DNA from: Streptomyces melanogenes
GTDB lineage: Bacteria > Actinomycetota > Actinomycetes > Streptomycetales > Streptomycetaceae
Length of the DNA stretch: 64,000 bases
NCBI RefSeq assembly: GCF_014649795.1
Contig: NZ_BMTS01000016.1
Span: forward strand, 62,001-126,000
Direction: 5' to 3'
In this document: in pieces, positions 50,684 through 58,765 of the stretch
How positions within the stretch are numbered: the first letter of the stretch is position 1
Layout: the number at the start of each line of letters is the position of its first letter
Program-made: the position numbers and the translations under genes
The notes under the pieces: model-generated
Database searches by the model: none
The model's input: only the letters and a program-made list of their open reading frames with translations
What the model was told of the DNA's origin: nothing

Positions 50684-50698
50684 CTGATGGGTCGTCAG
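50684..50698. promoter_or_regulatory. operator-like palindrome, copy 1 (DoxX side)
   Basis: CTGATGGGTCGTCAG, 25 bp upstream of the DoxX start; 14 of 15 bases match copy 2. CTGA-N7-TCAG arms are typical of TetR-type operators. Confidence 0.6.
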
Positions 50699-50779
50699 TT
50701 GACCGTGAAGGTGAGCAGTCGCGCAAGAGTCCGGCTCGCGCTGCTCCTTGCCGCCCCGCGAGTGACCCCCTAGCCTCGA

Positions 50780-50796
50780 TCTGATGGATCGTCAGA
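50780..50796. promoter_or_regulatory. operator-like palindrome, copy 2 (amidohydrolase side)
   Basis: TCTGATGGATCGTCAGA has TCTGA/TCAGA arms and lies 41 bp upstream of the amidohydrolase GTG. It repeats the DoxX-side site in the same orientation. No TetR gene is in the window. Confidence 0.6.
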
Positions 50797-50837
50797 TTCG
50801 AGTCGGTTGAACCGGCAGGCAGTAGGGGGTAGACGGC

Positions 50838-52076
50838 GTGGTCAACGGCGACATCGGCACCGGTGGCGTGCCCCGGGTCATCAGCGTGGACGATCACGTG
50901 ATCGAGCCCGCGCACCTCTTCGAGACGTGGCTCCCCGGCAAGTACCGCGACAAGGGGCCGAAGCCCTTCACCGCAGGCATCGGGGAGCTGGCGTACGTCG
51001 GCGGGAAGTACCGGTTCACCACGGACCCCGCGGGCCAGATCACCGACTGGTGGGAGTACGAGGGCCTGCTCTTCCCGTACAAGCGGATCATCGCCGCCGT
51101 CGGCTTCTCCCGGGACGAGATGACGCTCGACGGCATCACCCGGGAGGAGATGCGGCGGGGCTGCTGGGACCCCAAGGCGCGGCTGGACGACATGGATCTC
51201 AACCACGTCGAGGCCAGCCTCTGCTTCCCCACCTTCCCCCGGTTCTGCGGCCAGACCTTCGCCGAAGCCCAGGACAAGGAGGTCGCGCTGGCCTGCGTGC
51301 GCGCGTACAACGACTGGATGGTGGAGGAGTGGTGCGGGGACAGCGGCGGGCGGCTGATCCCTCTGTGCCTCATCCCGCTGTGGGACATCGACCTCGCCGT
51401 CGCCGAGATCCGCCGCAACGCCGCACGCGGGGTACGGGCCGTGACGTTCTCCGAGATCCCCACCCACCTCGGCCTGCCGTCGATCCACTCCGGCTACTGG
51501 GATCCCTTCTTCGCGGCCTGCGAAGAGACCGGGACCGTGGTCAACATGCACATCGGCAGCAGCTCCCAGATGCCCGCCGCGTCCCCCGACGCCCCGCCCG
51601 CCGTCCAGGCCTCGCTCAGCTTCAACAACGCCATGGCCTCGATGATGGACTTCCTGTTCAGTGGCGTCCTGGTGAAGTTCCCGCGCCTCAAACTGGCGTA
51701 CAGCGAAGGCCAGATGGGCTGGATCCCGTACGCCCTGGAGCGCGCCGACGACGTATGGGAGGAGCACCGCGCCTGGGGCGGGGTCAAGGACCTCATCCCC
51801 GAGCCGCCCTCCACGTACTACTACCGGCAGATCTTCTGCTGCTTCTTCCGCGACAAGCACGGCATCGCGTCCATCGAGACCGTGGGCGTCGACAACGCCA
51901 CCTTCGAGACCGACTATCCCCACGTCGACTCGACGTGGCCGCACACCAAGAAGGTGGCGGAGGACCACGTGGGCGGCCTGCCGGAAGAGGTGGCGTACAA
52001 GCTCCTGCGCGGGAACGCCATCCGCATGCTGGATCTTCCATTCGACCGGGAGCGGAGGGTCGGCTCGACCGCCTGA
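50838..52076 (+). CDS. amidohydrolase family protein (ACMSD-like)
   Basis: The 412-residue metal-dependent hydrolase/decarboxylase belongs to the amidohydrolase_2 superfamily. It starts with VISVDDHVIEP (the D-x-H variant of the N-terminal metal site), then a His-containing VVNMHIGSSS strand, SEGQMGWIPYALERADD, and ETDYPHVDSTWP with the late catalytic Asp region. GTG 50838 has GTAGGGGG about 8-13 nt upstream. Homologs are found in aromatic and steroid degradation; the substrate cannot be told. It is divergent from DoxX through the palindromic operators. Confidence 0.9.
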   Translation: MVNGDIGTGGVPRVISVDDHVIEPAHLFETWLPGKYRDKGPKPFTAGIGELAYVGGKYRFTTDPAGQITDWWEYEGLLFPYKRIIAAVGFSRDEMTLDGITREEMRRGCWDPKARLDDMDLNHVEASLCFPTFPRFCGQTFAEAQDKEVALACVRAYNDWMVEEWCGDSGGRLIPLCLIPLWDIDLAVAEIRRNAARGVRAVTFSEIPTHLGLPSIHSGYWDPFFAACEETGTVVNMHIGSSSQMPAASPDAPPAVQASLSFNNAMASMMDFLFSGVLVKFPRLKLAYSEGQMGWIPYALERADDVWEEHRAWGGVKDLIPEPPSTYYYRQIFCCFFRDKHGIASIETVGVDNATFETDYPHVDSTWPHTKKVAEDHVGGLPEEVAYKLLRGNAIRMLDLPFDRERRVGSTA

Positions 52077-52100
52077 CGCCTCGGGTTTCGCCGCAGCCGG

Positions 52101-52128
52101 ACGCTGGGGGCGTGCGCGCCCTCAGCGT
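52101..52128 (+). terminator. hairpin after the amidohydrolase
   Basis: ACGCTGGGGGCG (52101-52112) pairs with CGCCCTCAGCGT (52117-52128), 11 of 12 positions, around TGCG. It starts 24 bp beyond the stop. Confidence 0.7.
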
Positions 52129-52148
52129 TACCGTTCAAGGTGAGACCC

Positions 52149-52178
52149 GCGGAGAGGTGGACGGCGGAGAGGTGGACG
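52149..52178 (+). repeat. perfect 15-bp tandem duplication containing the ribosome-binding site
   Basis: GCGGAGAGGTGGACG occurs twice back to back (52149-52163, 52164-52178), directly ahead of the FkbM ATG at 52180. Each copy has the purine-rich GGAGAGG; the downstream copy sits at normal spacing. Confidence 0.85.
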
Positions 52179-52179
52179 C

Positions 52180-53103
52180 ATGAGCAATCCCGTGTCAGAG
52201 GCCCTGGTCACCGTGGGGCGCGGCTATGTGCGCCACGCCCCCACCGCACTCGGCAAGGCTCCGCTCTCCGCGCACTACCTGAACCCTCGGCTACGGGATC
52301 GCCCCCGTCAGCGCATGGCCCGCACCCGCTTCGGCGCGCGCTTCGCCGTCGATACGACGGACCTGATCCAGCGGTACCTCTACCTGTACGGCGTCTGGGA
52401 ACCGCACATGACGCGGTGGTTGGAGCGTCGGCTACGTCCCGGGGACACCTTCATAGACGTCGGCTCCAACATCGGTTACTACAGCGTGCTTGCCTCACGC
52501 CTGGTCGGTGGGGCGGGGCGCGTGGTGGCCGTGGAGGCCTCCCCGGCGTTCCATCGCCGGGTGCTCCAGCACGCCCGGCTGAACGACTGCGGCAACATCC
52601 GCGCGGTCAACTCCGCCGTCTCCGACCGGAACCAGCTGCTGAAGTTCATCCTGGCCAGCTCACGGAACATGGGCGCGACGAGCACCGTCCCGTACGAGGG
52701 CCCGGCAGAGTCCACCTTCGAGATCGAGTCGCACCCCCTGCCCGAGATCCTCGCCCCGCAGGAGATCGCCAACGCCCGCATCATCAAGATCGACGTGGAG
52801 GGCGCGGAGGGAAGCGTCGTACGGGGCCTGGCCCCCATGCTCGGCAAGCTCCGCCCCGACGCCGAGATCACCGTCGAGGTGACCCCCCACCGCATGCGGC
52901 AGCTCGGCGACGACGTCACCGAGCTGCTGGCCACCATGCGGGAGCACGGGTTTCACACGTACCACCTGACCAACGACTACTCCCCCGAGTCCTACCCGGC
53001 CGCGCTCAGCAGCCCGGCCGCGGTGCCGGTTCGCTGGCGCGCGCCGGTCGACTCGGAGAGTGACCTGGTCTTCTCTCGCGTCGACGCCGAGAGTCTCCCG
53101 TGA
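52180..53103 (+). CDS. FkbM family methyltransferase
   Basis: A 307-residue SAM-dependent methyltransferase with motif I DTFIDVGSNIGYYSV, acidic strand VVAVEASP, LNDCGNIRAVNSAVSD and the FkbM signature IIKIDVEGAEGSVVRGL. FkbM enzymes O-methylate sugars or polyketides. The N-terminal ~75 residues are not conserved. The gene is convergent with the GT2 gene (68 bp between stops). Together with GT2 this may be a small glycan-modification group; inference. Confidence 0.9.
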   Translation: MSNPVSEALVTVGRGYVRHAPTALGKAPLSAHYLNPRLRDRPRQRMARTRFGARFAVDTTDLIQRYLYLYGVWEPHMTRWLERRLRPGDTFIDVGSNIGYYSVLASRLVGGAGRVVAVEASPAFHRRVLQHARLNDCGNIRAVNSAVSDRNQLLKFILASSRNMGATSTVPYEGPAESTFEIESHPLPEILAPQEIANARIIKIDVEGAEGSVVRGLAPMLGKLRPDAEITVEVTPHRMRQLGDDVTELLATMREHGFHTYHLTNDYSPESYPAALSSPAAVPVRWRAPVDSESDLVFSRVDAESLP

Positions 53104-53171
53104 CCACGTCGGGGAGCAGACTGCCCGCGTACAGCTCTCCCGTACAGCTCTTATGCGAACCGCAGCGCTGG

Positions 53172-53930
53172 TCAGTCCATCGCCGGGAAGTGCCACTGGA
53201 GGTTCGACAGCGCCGCGGCCCTCGCCTCCACCACCGCCATGCGCGCATCGCGCTCGGTGGTGTCCGTGTGGGCCGCCTGGCTCGTCGACTGCCCTTCCCA
53301 CTTGCGGTAGATGAGGCCGACCTCGCGCGTGAAGTACCCGCGGCTGACCGCGTCCAGCGCGAGCAGCAGACCCGTGTCCTCCGAAGCCGGAAGCGCCATC
53401 CAGCCGCCGAGCGCGACGAGGAGATCACGGCGTACGAAGAGGGTCGCCGGGTGCACCTGTGCGCGGTAGCCGTGCTCCTGCCAGTGGCGCAGCACCTCGC
53501 CGCGCTCGATCGGGCCGCCTTCCGGGTCCTGGTCGAAGCCGAGGGTCGAGCCGTCGGGCAGGAGGTCGAGCACCCGGGACGTCGTCCAACCGATGGTGCG
53601 GTCGGATTCGAGTACGGCCAAGTCGCGGGCCAGCGCGCCGGGAGCGAGCTGGTCGTCGGCGTCGAGGATCTTGACGTAGTCGCCGTCGGCATCCGCCAGC
53701 GCCATCGTGCGCGCCACCCCGGGGCCACCGGCGCGCCCCTGCCGGAAGGTCACGCGCGGATCGTCGGGAACGTGCGGAGCGACGTCCTCGCTGCGCCCGT
53801 CCTCGCGAATGACCCAGTGCCACTCCCAGCCGTCCGGGAGCTCCTGGTCGCACAGCGACTTGTACGCCTCGGACAGGAACTTGGCGGACGGCGGGTGCAC
53901 AGCGGTCACGACGATGATGCGCCGGGGCAC
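53172..53930 (-). CDS. glycosyltransferase family 2 protein
   Basis: A 252-residue GT-A glycosyltransferase: N-terminal IIVVTAVHPPSAKFL strand, WVIREDGRS, GGPGVARTMALADADGDYVKILDADDQL with the DxD metal motif, and later HPATLFVRRDLLVALGGW and ASEDTGLLL. No membrane segment, so it acts in the cytosol, probably moving a sugar from a nucleotide donor. The start lies 4 bp after the GntR stop, making one operon with the regulator. Acceptor unknown. Confidence 0.88.
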   Translation of the reverse strand: MPRRIIVVTAVHPPSAKFLSEAYKSLCDQELPDGWEWHWVIREDGRSEDVAPHVPDDPRVTFRQGRAGGPGVARTMALADADGDYVKILDADDQLAPGALARDLAVLESDRTIGWTTSRVLDLLPDGSTLGFDQDPEGGPIERGEVLRHWQEHGYRAQVHPATLFVRRDLLVALGGWMALPASEDTGLLLALDAVSRGYFTREVGLIYRKWEGQSTSQAAHTDTTERDARMAVVEARAAALSNLQWHFPAMD

Positions 53931-53934
53931 GGCG

Positions 53935-54732
53935 TCACCACCTTTCCAGTGGAGTATTGAAGATCATTTCTGTGCGGTCGCCGGGCACCGTGACGTACGA
54001 GATCTCCACAGGCCGGTCATTGATGTCGTACGAGGTCTTCCGCAGCAGCACGACCGCCGTCCCGGGCGGGAGCTCAAGCTCCTCCGCCTCCTCCGGCGTC
54101 GGCGGGCGCGCGGTGACCCGCTCCTCTATGCGTCCCAGCTCGATGCCGATGGTGAAGAGCTGGTTCATGGTGCCGCCGGGCCACGGCTCCTTGGTCTCGT
54201 CCAGTAAAGCCGGATTGCCGGCGACGAGTTCGTGGATGAGATACGAGGTCACGAGGTTGAACGGGGCAGTCTCCGCGCTGTAGCGGGTCCGGTAGGTGCG
54301 CTGGAGGAGAAGCGTTCCCTCCGGGACTCCGAAGGCTTCCGCCAGCTCCGCGTCCGCCTTGGCCTCGCGGTACGACGCATAGAAGACGAGGTCGTTGACC
54401 GTCAGCCCGGTGTCGTGCTCCGTGGCGCCCGTCTGCAACCGCATGGGCTCCGGCTCGCGTGCCCGGTCCTTCTCCCACTGGTGGCGGACGTTCGAGCGCA
54501 CCACCGTCGTACGCGGGCGGCGTACGAAGTTGCCCCGGCCGTGCTGCTTCTCGACGAGGCCTTCATCCCTCAGCAGACGTAGCGCCTCCCGGATCGTCGG
54601 CACGCTCCGCCCGAATCGCTCGGACAGCTTTGCTTCTGTGGGCAGTTGGTCCCCCGGAGCCAGCTGACCCGCCCGGATGGACTCCCTGAGCTCATCCGCG
54701 ATCCGCTCGTAGACCTTTGCCACCGTGCTCAC
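53935..54732 (-). CDS. GntR family regulator (HutC/UTRA type) with a TTA codon
   Basis: The 265 residues hold an N-terminal GntR winged helix (YERIADELRESIRAGQLAPGDQLPTEAKLSERFGRSVPTIREAL) and a C-terminal UTRA effector domain (about 100-260). GTG 54732 is chosen at the domain boundary with a GGGAA site; the open frame to 54840 is not needed. A leucine TTA codon lies at 54205-54207, suggesting dependence on bldA tRNA. The stop is 4 bp before the GT2 gene. A palindrome and its near-copy lie upstream. Confidence 0.9.
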   Translation of the reverse strand: MSTVAKVYERIADELRESIRAGQLAPGDQLPTEAKLSERFGRSVPTIREALRLLRDEGLVEKQHGRGNFVRRPRTTVVRSNVRHQWEKDRAREPEPMRLQTGATEHDTGLTVNDLVFYASYREAKADAELAEAFGVPEGTLLLQRTYRTRYSAETAPFNLVTSYLIHELVAGNPALLDETKEPWPGGTMNQLFTIGIELGRIEERVTARPPTPEEAEELELPPGTAVVLLRKTSYDINDRPVEISYVTVPGDRTEMIFNTPLERW

Positions 54733-54769
54733 CGTTCCCGTCGTGCGACCTCGATCAGCATACGAGTCA

Positions 54770-54783
54770 TCAAGAGGTCTTGA
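54770..54783. promoter_or_regulatory. candidate GntR operator 1
   Basis: TCAAGAGGTCTTGA has TCAAGA/TCTTGA arms and lies 38 bp upstream of the GntR start. Operator 2 matches its reverse complement at 12 of 14 positions. Confidence 0.6.
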
Positions 54784-54836
54784 CGAGTGGAGAGCCGTCC
54801 GCCACACTCCTGGAAACTCATAAGGAGGACTTGAGG

Positions 54837-54850
54837 ACAAGACCTCTTAA
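54837..54850. promoter_or_regulatory. candidate GntR operator 2
   Basis: ACAAGACCTCTTAA lies 46 bp upstream of the divergent small-protein ATG. It is the reverse complement of operator 1 with two edge changes. Confidence 0.55.
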
Positions 54851-54895
54851 GGAATCGCCACTTCATCAACTGACCTGCGACGAGGGAGACAACCC

Positions 54896-55135
54896 ATGTC
54901 CGAGCCGAATGCGGCCACCTCCGAGCGCCCCACCCTGATGGCGGTCGGCGACCTGCGTGACGCCCTCGCCGCCTTGGAGCGAGGAAAGGTTTCCGTCGCG
55001 GTCGCCGCCCTGATGGCCATCGACGAGGACTCGTGGCGGGCCCTGGAGCGCCGCGTCGCCGCCGTGGGCGGAGACCTCCGCGGCCTGCTCCTCGCGGCCG
55101 CCGACGGAAACACCAGCCTGCTGACGGCCGGGTAG
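54896..55135 (+). CDS. small hypothetical protein (GntR-divergent)
   Basis: A 79-residue soluble protein (MSEPNAATSERPTLMAVGDL), mostly helical by composition, without membrane or signal segment. It has a GAGGGAGA ribosome site and good codon bias. It is divergent from the GntR regulator and separated by the paired operator, and precedes another small gene by 50 bp. I do not recognise the family. Confidence 0.7.
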   Translation: MSEPNAATSERPTLMAVGDLRDALAALERGKVSVAVAALMAIDEDSWRALERRVAAVGGDLRGLLLAAADGNTSLLTAG

Positions 55136-55185
55136 CGACCTACCCGCTCCGCCCGAGCGAACCACTTCCCCGAGGAGGATGCCCG

Positions 55186-55548
55186 ATGACCAACGAACCG
55201 AGCGGACCCGAGGTCGCGTACGTGAGCGCTCCCGACATCGCGGCCGAGATCGAATGGATCGCGAGGCACGCCTACACCCCGCCGACCGACGCGTCAGCGG
55301 TCCGCGAGATCCGCCTCCGGGAGGCCGCGGCCCTCGACCGCATCGCGCTCCAGGAGGAGGCCGCGCGCCCGTCCGAGGTCGCCGCCGAGTCGATCGCGAC
55401 GGCGGTCCAGGCGGCGGAGAGCCTCGCCGCGTACGACGCGAAGCACGGGACGCTCACCTACAGGGGAGCGGAGCTGGCCGGCGCCGAGGACTTCCGCGCG
55501 TACGTCCGCGAGGAGTACCGCGCCTGGCGCCACGCCCAGGCCTCCTGA
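55186..55548 (+). CDS. small hypothetical protein
   Basis: A 120-residue acidic, helical soluble protein (MTNEPSGPEVAYVSAPDIAA; later EIEWIARHAYTPP and YRGAELAGAEDFRAYVREEY). ATG 55186 has GAGGAGGA 6-8 nt upstream. It probably forms one transcript with the 79-residue gene ahead of it. It ends just before the tRNA terminator on the opposite strand. Family not recognised. Confidence 0.7.
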   Translation: MTNEPSGPEVAYVSAPDIAAEIEWIARHAYTPPTDASAVREIRLREAAALDRIALQEEAARPSEVAAESIATAVQAAESLAAYDAKHGTLTYRGAELAGAEDFRAYVREEYRAWRHAQAS

Positions 55549-55576
55549 GCTTCAGAGGCGGGGGTCAGCAAAAGCA

Positions 55577-55612
55577 AAAGCCCCAGGTCACGTCGAGTGA
55601 GTCCTGGGGCTT
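55577..55612 (-). terminator. intrinsic terminator of the tRNA-Thr gene
   Basis: A 9-10-bp GC stem (AGCCCCAGG with CCTGGGGCT) is followed on the minus strand by TTTTGCTTTTGC, a real U-rich tail unusual for this genome. It starts 7 bp beyond the tRNA 3' end. Confidence 0.85.
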
Positions 55613-55618
55613 CCACGG

Positions 55619-55692
55619 AGCCGCCTTCGGGATTCGAACCCGAGACCTACGCATTACGAGTGCGTTGCTCTGGCCAACTGAGCTAAGGCGGC
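55619..55692 (-). tRNA. tRNA-Thr (anticodon CGU)
   Basis: A 74-nt cloverleaf: acceptor GCCGCCT with AGGCGGC, D stem GCTC/GAGC, anticodon stem ACGCA/TGCGT with loop CTCGTAA (anticodon CGT in DNA, reading ACG), T stem TCGGG/CCCGA with TTCGAAT. CCA is not encoded (CCG follows). The T-loop and all stems pair perfectly. Confidence 0.97.
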
Positions 55693-55788
55693 GCGCCGTC
55701 CGCACCATGGTGCGATCAGCAACGCGGCCAAGTCTACACAGTTTCCGGGGGTGCTCCCGACCACCCCTGTTCGAGAGACTCCCGCAGC

Positions 55789-57339
55789 TCAGGTGCACTT
55801 CTTGTCGGCGGGCGGGGGCGTGCCCTCCAGGAGGTACGTGTTGATCGCGGTGTCGATGCAGTCGCTGCCCCGGCCGTACGCCGTGTGGCCGTCGCCCTCG
55901 TACGTGAGGAGCCTGCCCGAGGCCAGCTGGGAGGCGAGGGACTCGGCCCACTTGTAGGGGGTGGCCGGGTCGCGGGTGGTGCCGACCACCACGATCGGGG
56001 CCGCGCCCTTCGCCTCGATGCGGTGCGGGGCGCCGGTGGCCCTGACCGGCCAGTACGCGCAGTTCAGGGCGGCCCAGGCGAAGCCCTGGCCGAAGACCGG
56101 GGAGGCCTTCTCGAAGGAGGGGAGCGCGGCGTCGACCGCGCCGGGGCCGGAGAAGGAGGGGGGCAGGTCGAGGCAGTTCACGGCCGCGTTGGCGTACATC
56201 AGGTTCGCGTACTTCCCCTCCGCGTCCCGTTCGTAGTACGAGTCGGCGAGGGTCAGCAGGCCACCGCCGTCGCCGTGCATCGCGCGCGTGAGGCCGGTGC
56301 GCAGCTCGGGCCAGGTCGTCTCGTCGTACATCGCGGCGATCACGCCGGTCGTGGCGAGCGCCTCGCCCAGCTTGCGGGTCTCGCCGGTCTCGATCGGCTT
56401 CGCGTCGAGGTCGGTGAAGAACTTCTTCAGCCGGTTCGACGCATCCGCGACCGACGTCGTGCCCAGCGGGCAGTCCTTCTCCTTGCGCCCGACACAGTCC
56501 GCAGCGAAGGACTGGAACGCCGTCTCGAAGCCCGCCGTCTGGTCGCGGTTCATCTCCAGCGCGGGCAGGGACGGGTCCATCGCACCGTCCAGGACCAGGC
56601 GCCCGGTGCGGTCCGGGAACAGCTCGGCGTAGGTCGCGCCCAGGAACGTGCCGTAGGAGGCGCCGAAGTAGTACAGCTTCTCGTCGCCGAGGAGCTGACG
56701 CAGGATGTCCATGTCACGGGCCGCCTCGACGGTGGAGACGTGCGGCAGCACCTTGCCGGAGTGCTTCTCGCAGCCCTTCGCGAAGTTCTCGAAGGAGGTC
56801 GCGAGCGCCGTCTTCTCGGCGGCGTCGTCCGGGGTCTGGTCGACCTGGGTGTACGCGTCCATCTCCTGGCTCGTCAGGCATTCGACGGGCTCGCTGCGGG
56901 CCACCCCGCGCGGGTCGACGGCCACCATGTCGTACCGGGCCCGGACCGGGGCGGGGTAGCCGAGGCCCGCGTACTGCTGGAGGTAGCCGACGGCCGTGCC
57001 GCCCGGGCCGCCCGGGTTGACCAGGAGCGAACCGATCCGCTTGCCCGGGCCGGTGGCCTTCTTGCGGGCCACCGCCAGGTTGATGGAGGTGCCCGTCGGC
57101 TTGTCGTAGTCCAGCGGCGCCTTCATGGTGGAGCACTCGAAGCCCGGTACGCCGCACGCCCGCCAGGTCAGCTTCTGCTGGTAGTACGGGCGCAGGGCGG
57201 CCGACTGCTGGGCGCCCGCCGCCGAGGTGGTGGACGCCGTCGCGGTGGTGGACGAGCTGCCGGACGAGCATCCGGAGGCGAGCAGCCCGGCGGTCGCGAC
57301 GGCGAGGGCGGAGGAACGGAGCAGGCGCCTGGAGTCCAT
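55789..57339 (-). CDS. secreted alpha/beta hydrolase, tripeptidyl-aminopeptidase (TAP) like lipoprotein
   Basis: The 516-residue exported peptidase has a lipoprotein signal (RRLLRSSAL core, lipobox LASGC about 20-24) and a Ser/Thr-rich linker. The hydrolase domain has LLVNPGGPGGTAVGY (oxyanion), YYFGASYGTFLGATYAELFPDR (nucleophile Ser) and VVVGTTRDPATPYKWA (acid). The TAP-type C-terminal domain ends with GDGHTAYGRGSDCID carrying the catalytic His and a Cys pair partner. ATG 57339 gives the signal peptide. It resembles SlpD/SlpE and TAP of Streptomyces. Confidence 0.9.
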   Translation of the reverse strand: MDSRRLLRSSALAVATAGLLASGCSSGSSSTTATASTTSAAGAQQSAALRPYYQQKLTWRACGVPGFECSTMKAPLDYDKPTGTSINLAVARKKATGPGKRIGSLLVNPGGPGGTAVGYLQQYAGLGYPAPVRARYDMVAVDPRGVARSEPVECLTSQEMDAYTQVDQTPDDAAEKTALATSFENFAKGCEKHSGKVLPHVSTVEAARDMDILRQLLGDEKLYYFGASYGTFLGATYAELFPDRTGRLVLDGAMDPSLPALEMNRDQTAGFETAFQSFAADCVGRKEKDCPLGTTSVADASNRLKKFFTDLDAKPIETGETRKLGEALATTGVIAAMYDETTWPELRTGLTRAMHGDGGGLLTLADSYYERDAEGKYANLMYANAAVNCLDLPPSFSGPGAVDAALPSFEKASPVFGQGFAWAALNCAYWPVRATGAPHRIEAKGAAPIVVVGTTRDPATPYKWAESLASQLASGRLLTYEGDGHTAYGRGSDCIDTAINTYLLEGTPPPADKKCT

Positions 57340-57457
57340 CCCCGGAGCGTAACCGGGGAGTGACGGCACGTGCCCTGTTGGCGGGTGGACGACGGCTCGT
57401 ACGAGTGAGGCGGTCAACCGGGAGCACAGGGGATGCTGCCCGGGGGCGCCGGTCGGC

Positions 57458-58663
57458 TCAGCCCGCCCGCAGCGCCATCGTCATCGCCTCCACCGCGAGC
57501 AGCGGTGCCACATTGCGGTCCAGTGCCTCGCGGCAGGCGAGGACCGCCTCTATCCGGCGCAGGGTGCCCTCGGGTGCGGAGGCGCGCGCGATGCGGTCCA
57601 CCGCGTCCCGCACCTCCTCGTTCGCCAGCGCGATGCCGGAGCCGAGCTGGAGCGCCAGGACGTCGCGGTAGAAGCCGGTGAGCTCGGTGAGGGCGAGGTC
57701 CAGGCTGTCCCGCTGCGTACGCGTCTTGCGGCGCTTCTGGCGGTCCTCCAGCTCCTTCATCGCCCCGGCGGTGCCGCGCGGCATACGGCCTCCGGCCTGG
57801 GCGCCGAGCGCCGCCTTCAGGTCCTCGGTCTCCTTGACGTCGACCTCTTCCGCGAGCTGCTTGGCGTCCTCGGCGGCGGTGTCGACCAGCTCCTGGGCGG
57901 CCTTGAGGCAGCCGCCCACGTCCTCGACGCGGAGCGGCACCTTCAGCACGGCGGCGCGGCGGGCGCGCGCGCGGTCGTCGGTGGCCAGGCGGCGTGCCCG
58001 GCCGATGTGCCCCTGGGTGGCGCGGGCGGCGGCCAGCGCGGTCTCCGGGGGGATGCCGTCACGGCGGATCAGCACGTCGGCGACGGCCTCGACCGGGGGC
58101 GTGCGCAGCGTCAGATGGCGGCAGCGGGACCGGATCGTCGGCAGCACGTCCTCTAGCGACGGCGCGCACAACAGCCACACCGTGCGCGGCGCGGGCTCCT
58201 CCACGGCCTTCAGGAGCACGTTGCCCGCGCCCTCGGTCAGCCGGTCGGCGTCCTCCAGGACGATCACCTGCCAGCGGCCGACGGCGGGCGACAGCTGGGC
58301 GCGCCGGACGAGCTCGCGGGTCTCCTTGACGCCGATGGAGAGCAGGTCGGTGCGGACGATCTCCACGTCCGCGTGCGTGCCGACCAGCGTGGTGTGGCAG
58401 CCGTCGCAGAACCCGCAGCCGGGCTGCCCGCCCAGCGCCCGGTCGGGGCTGACGCACTGGAGCGCGGCGGCGAACGCGCGCGCGGCCGTGGCCCGGCCCG
58501 AGCCGGGCGGGCCGGTGAACAGCCACGCGTGCGTCATCTTCGACGCGTCCGCGACGGGCTCGCCCGCCGAGACCGCGGTCACCTGCGCGTCGGCGTCGCG
58601 CGCGGCAGCGGCCAGCTGCTCCTGCACCCGGTCCTGGCCGACCAGGTCGTCCCACACCGTCAT
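57458..58663 (-). CDS. holB: DNA polymerase III subunit delta'
   Basis: Clamp-loader subunit of replication. The 401 residues include MTVWDDLVGQDRV, a P-loop-like GPPGSGRATAARAF (Lys replaced by Arg, as expected for a non-hydrolysing delta'), a four-Cys zinc module CGFCDGC with an upstream Cys, SIGVKETRELV and the SRC arginine finger TIRSRCRHL. It lies 102 bp downstream of tmk on the same strand, the usual tmk-holB pair. Confidence 0.95.
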   Translation of the reverse strand: MTVWDDLVGQDRVQEQLAAAARDADAQVTAVSAGEPVADASKMTHAWLFTGPPGSGRATAARAFAAALQCVSPDRALGGQPGCGFCDGCHTTLVGTHADVEIVRTDLLSIGVKETRELVRRAQLSPAVGRWQVIVLEDADRLTEGAGNVLLKAVEEPAPRTVWLLCAPSLEDVLPTIRSRCRHLTLRTPPVEAVADVLIRRDGIPPETALAAARATQGHIGRARRLATDDRARARRAAVLKVPLRVEDVGGCLKAAQELVDTAAEDAKQLAEEVDVKETEDLKAALGAQAGGRMPRGTAGAMKELEDRQKRRKTRTQRDSLDLALTELTGFYRDVLALQLGSGIALANEEVRDAVDRIARASAPEGTLRRIEAVLACREALDRNVAPLLAVEAMTMALRAG

Positions 58664-58765
58664 GGGTCACCGCCTCCGCGCTCTGTTCCGCCCCGTACGT
58701 CCCCGCTACGACCCCATTGTGAGGGAGGGGTCGGACAATCCCGTCCGGCGCGGCCTTCCCGCAGG

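Noticed and set aside
55562..55612. Repeat pair GCCCCAGG/CCTGGGGC as a possible mobile-element end
   Set aside because: It is the stem of the tRNA terminator with a U-rich tail; no integrase or attachment duplication is seen beside the tRNA.
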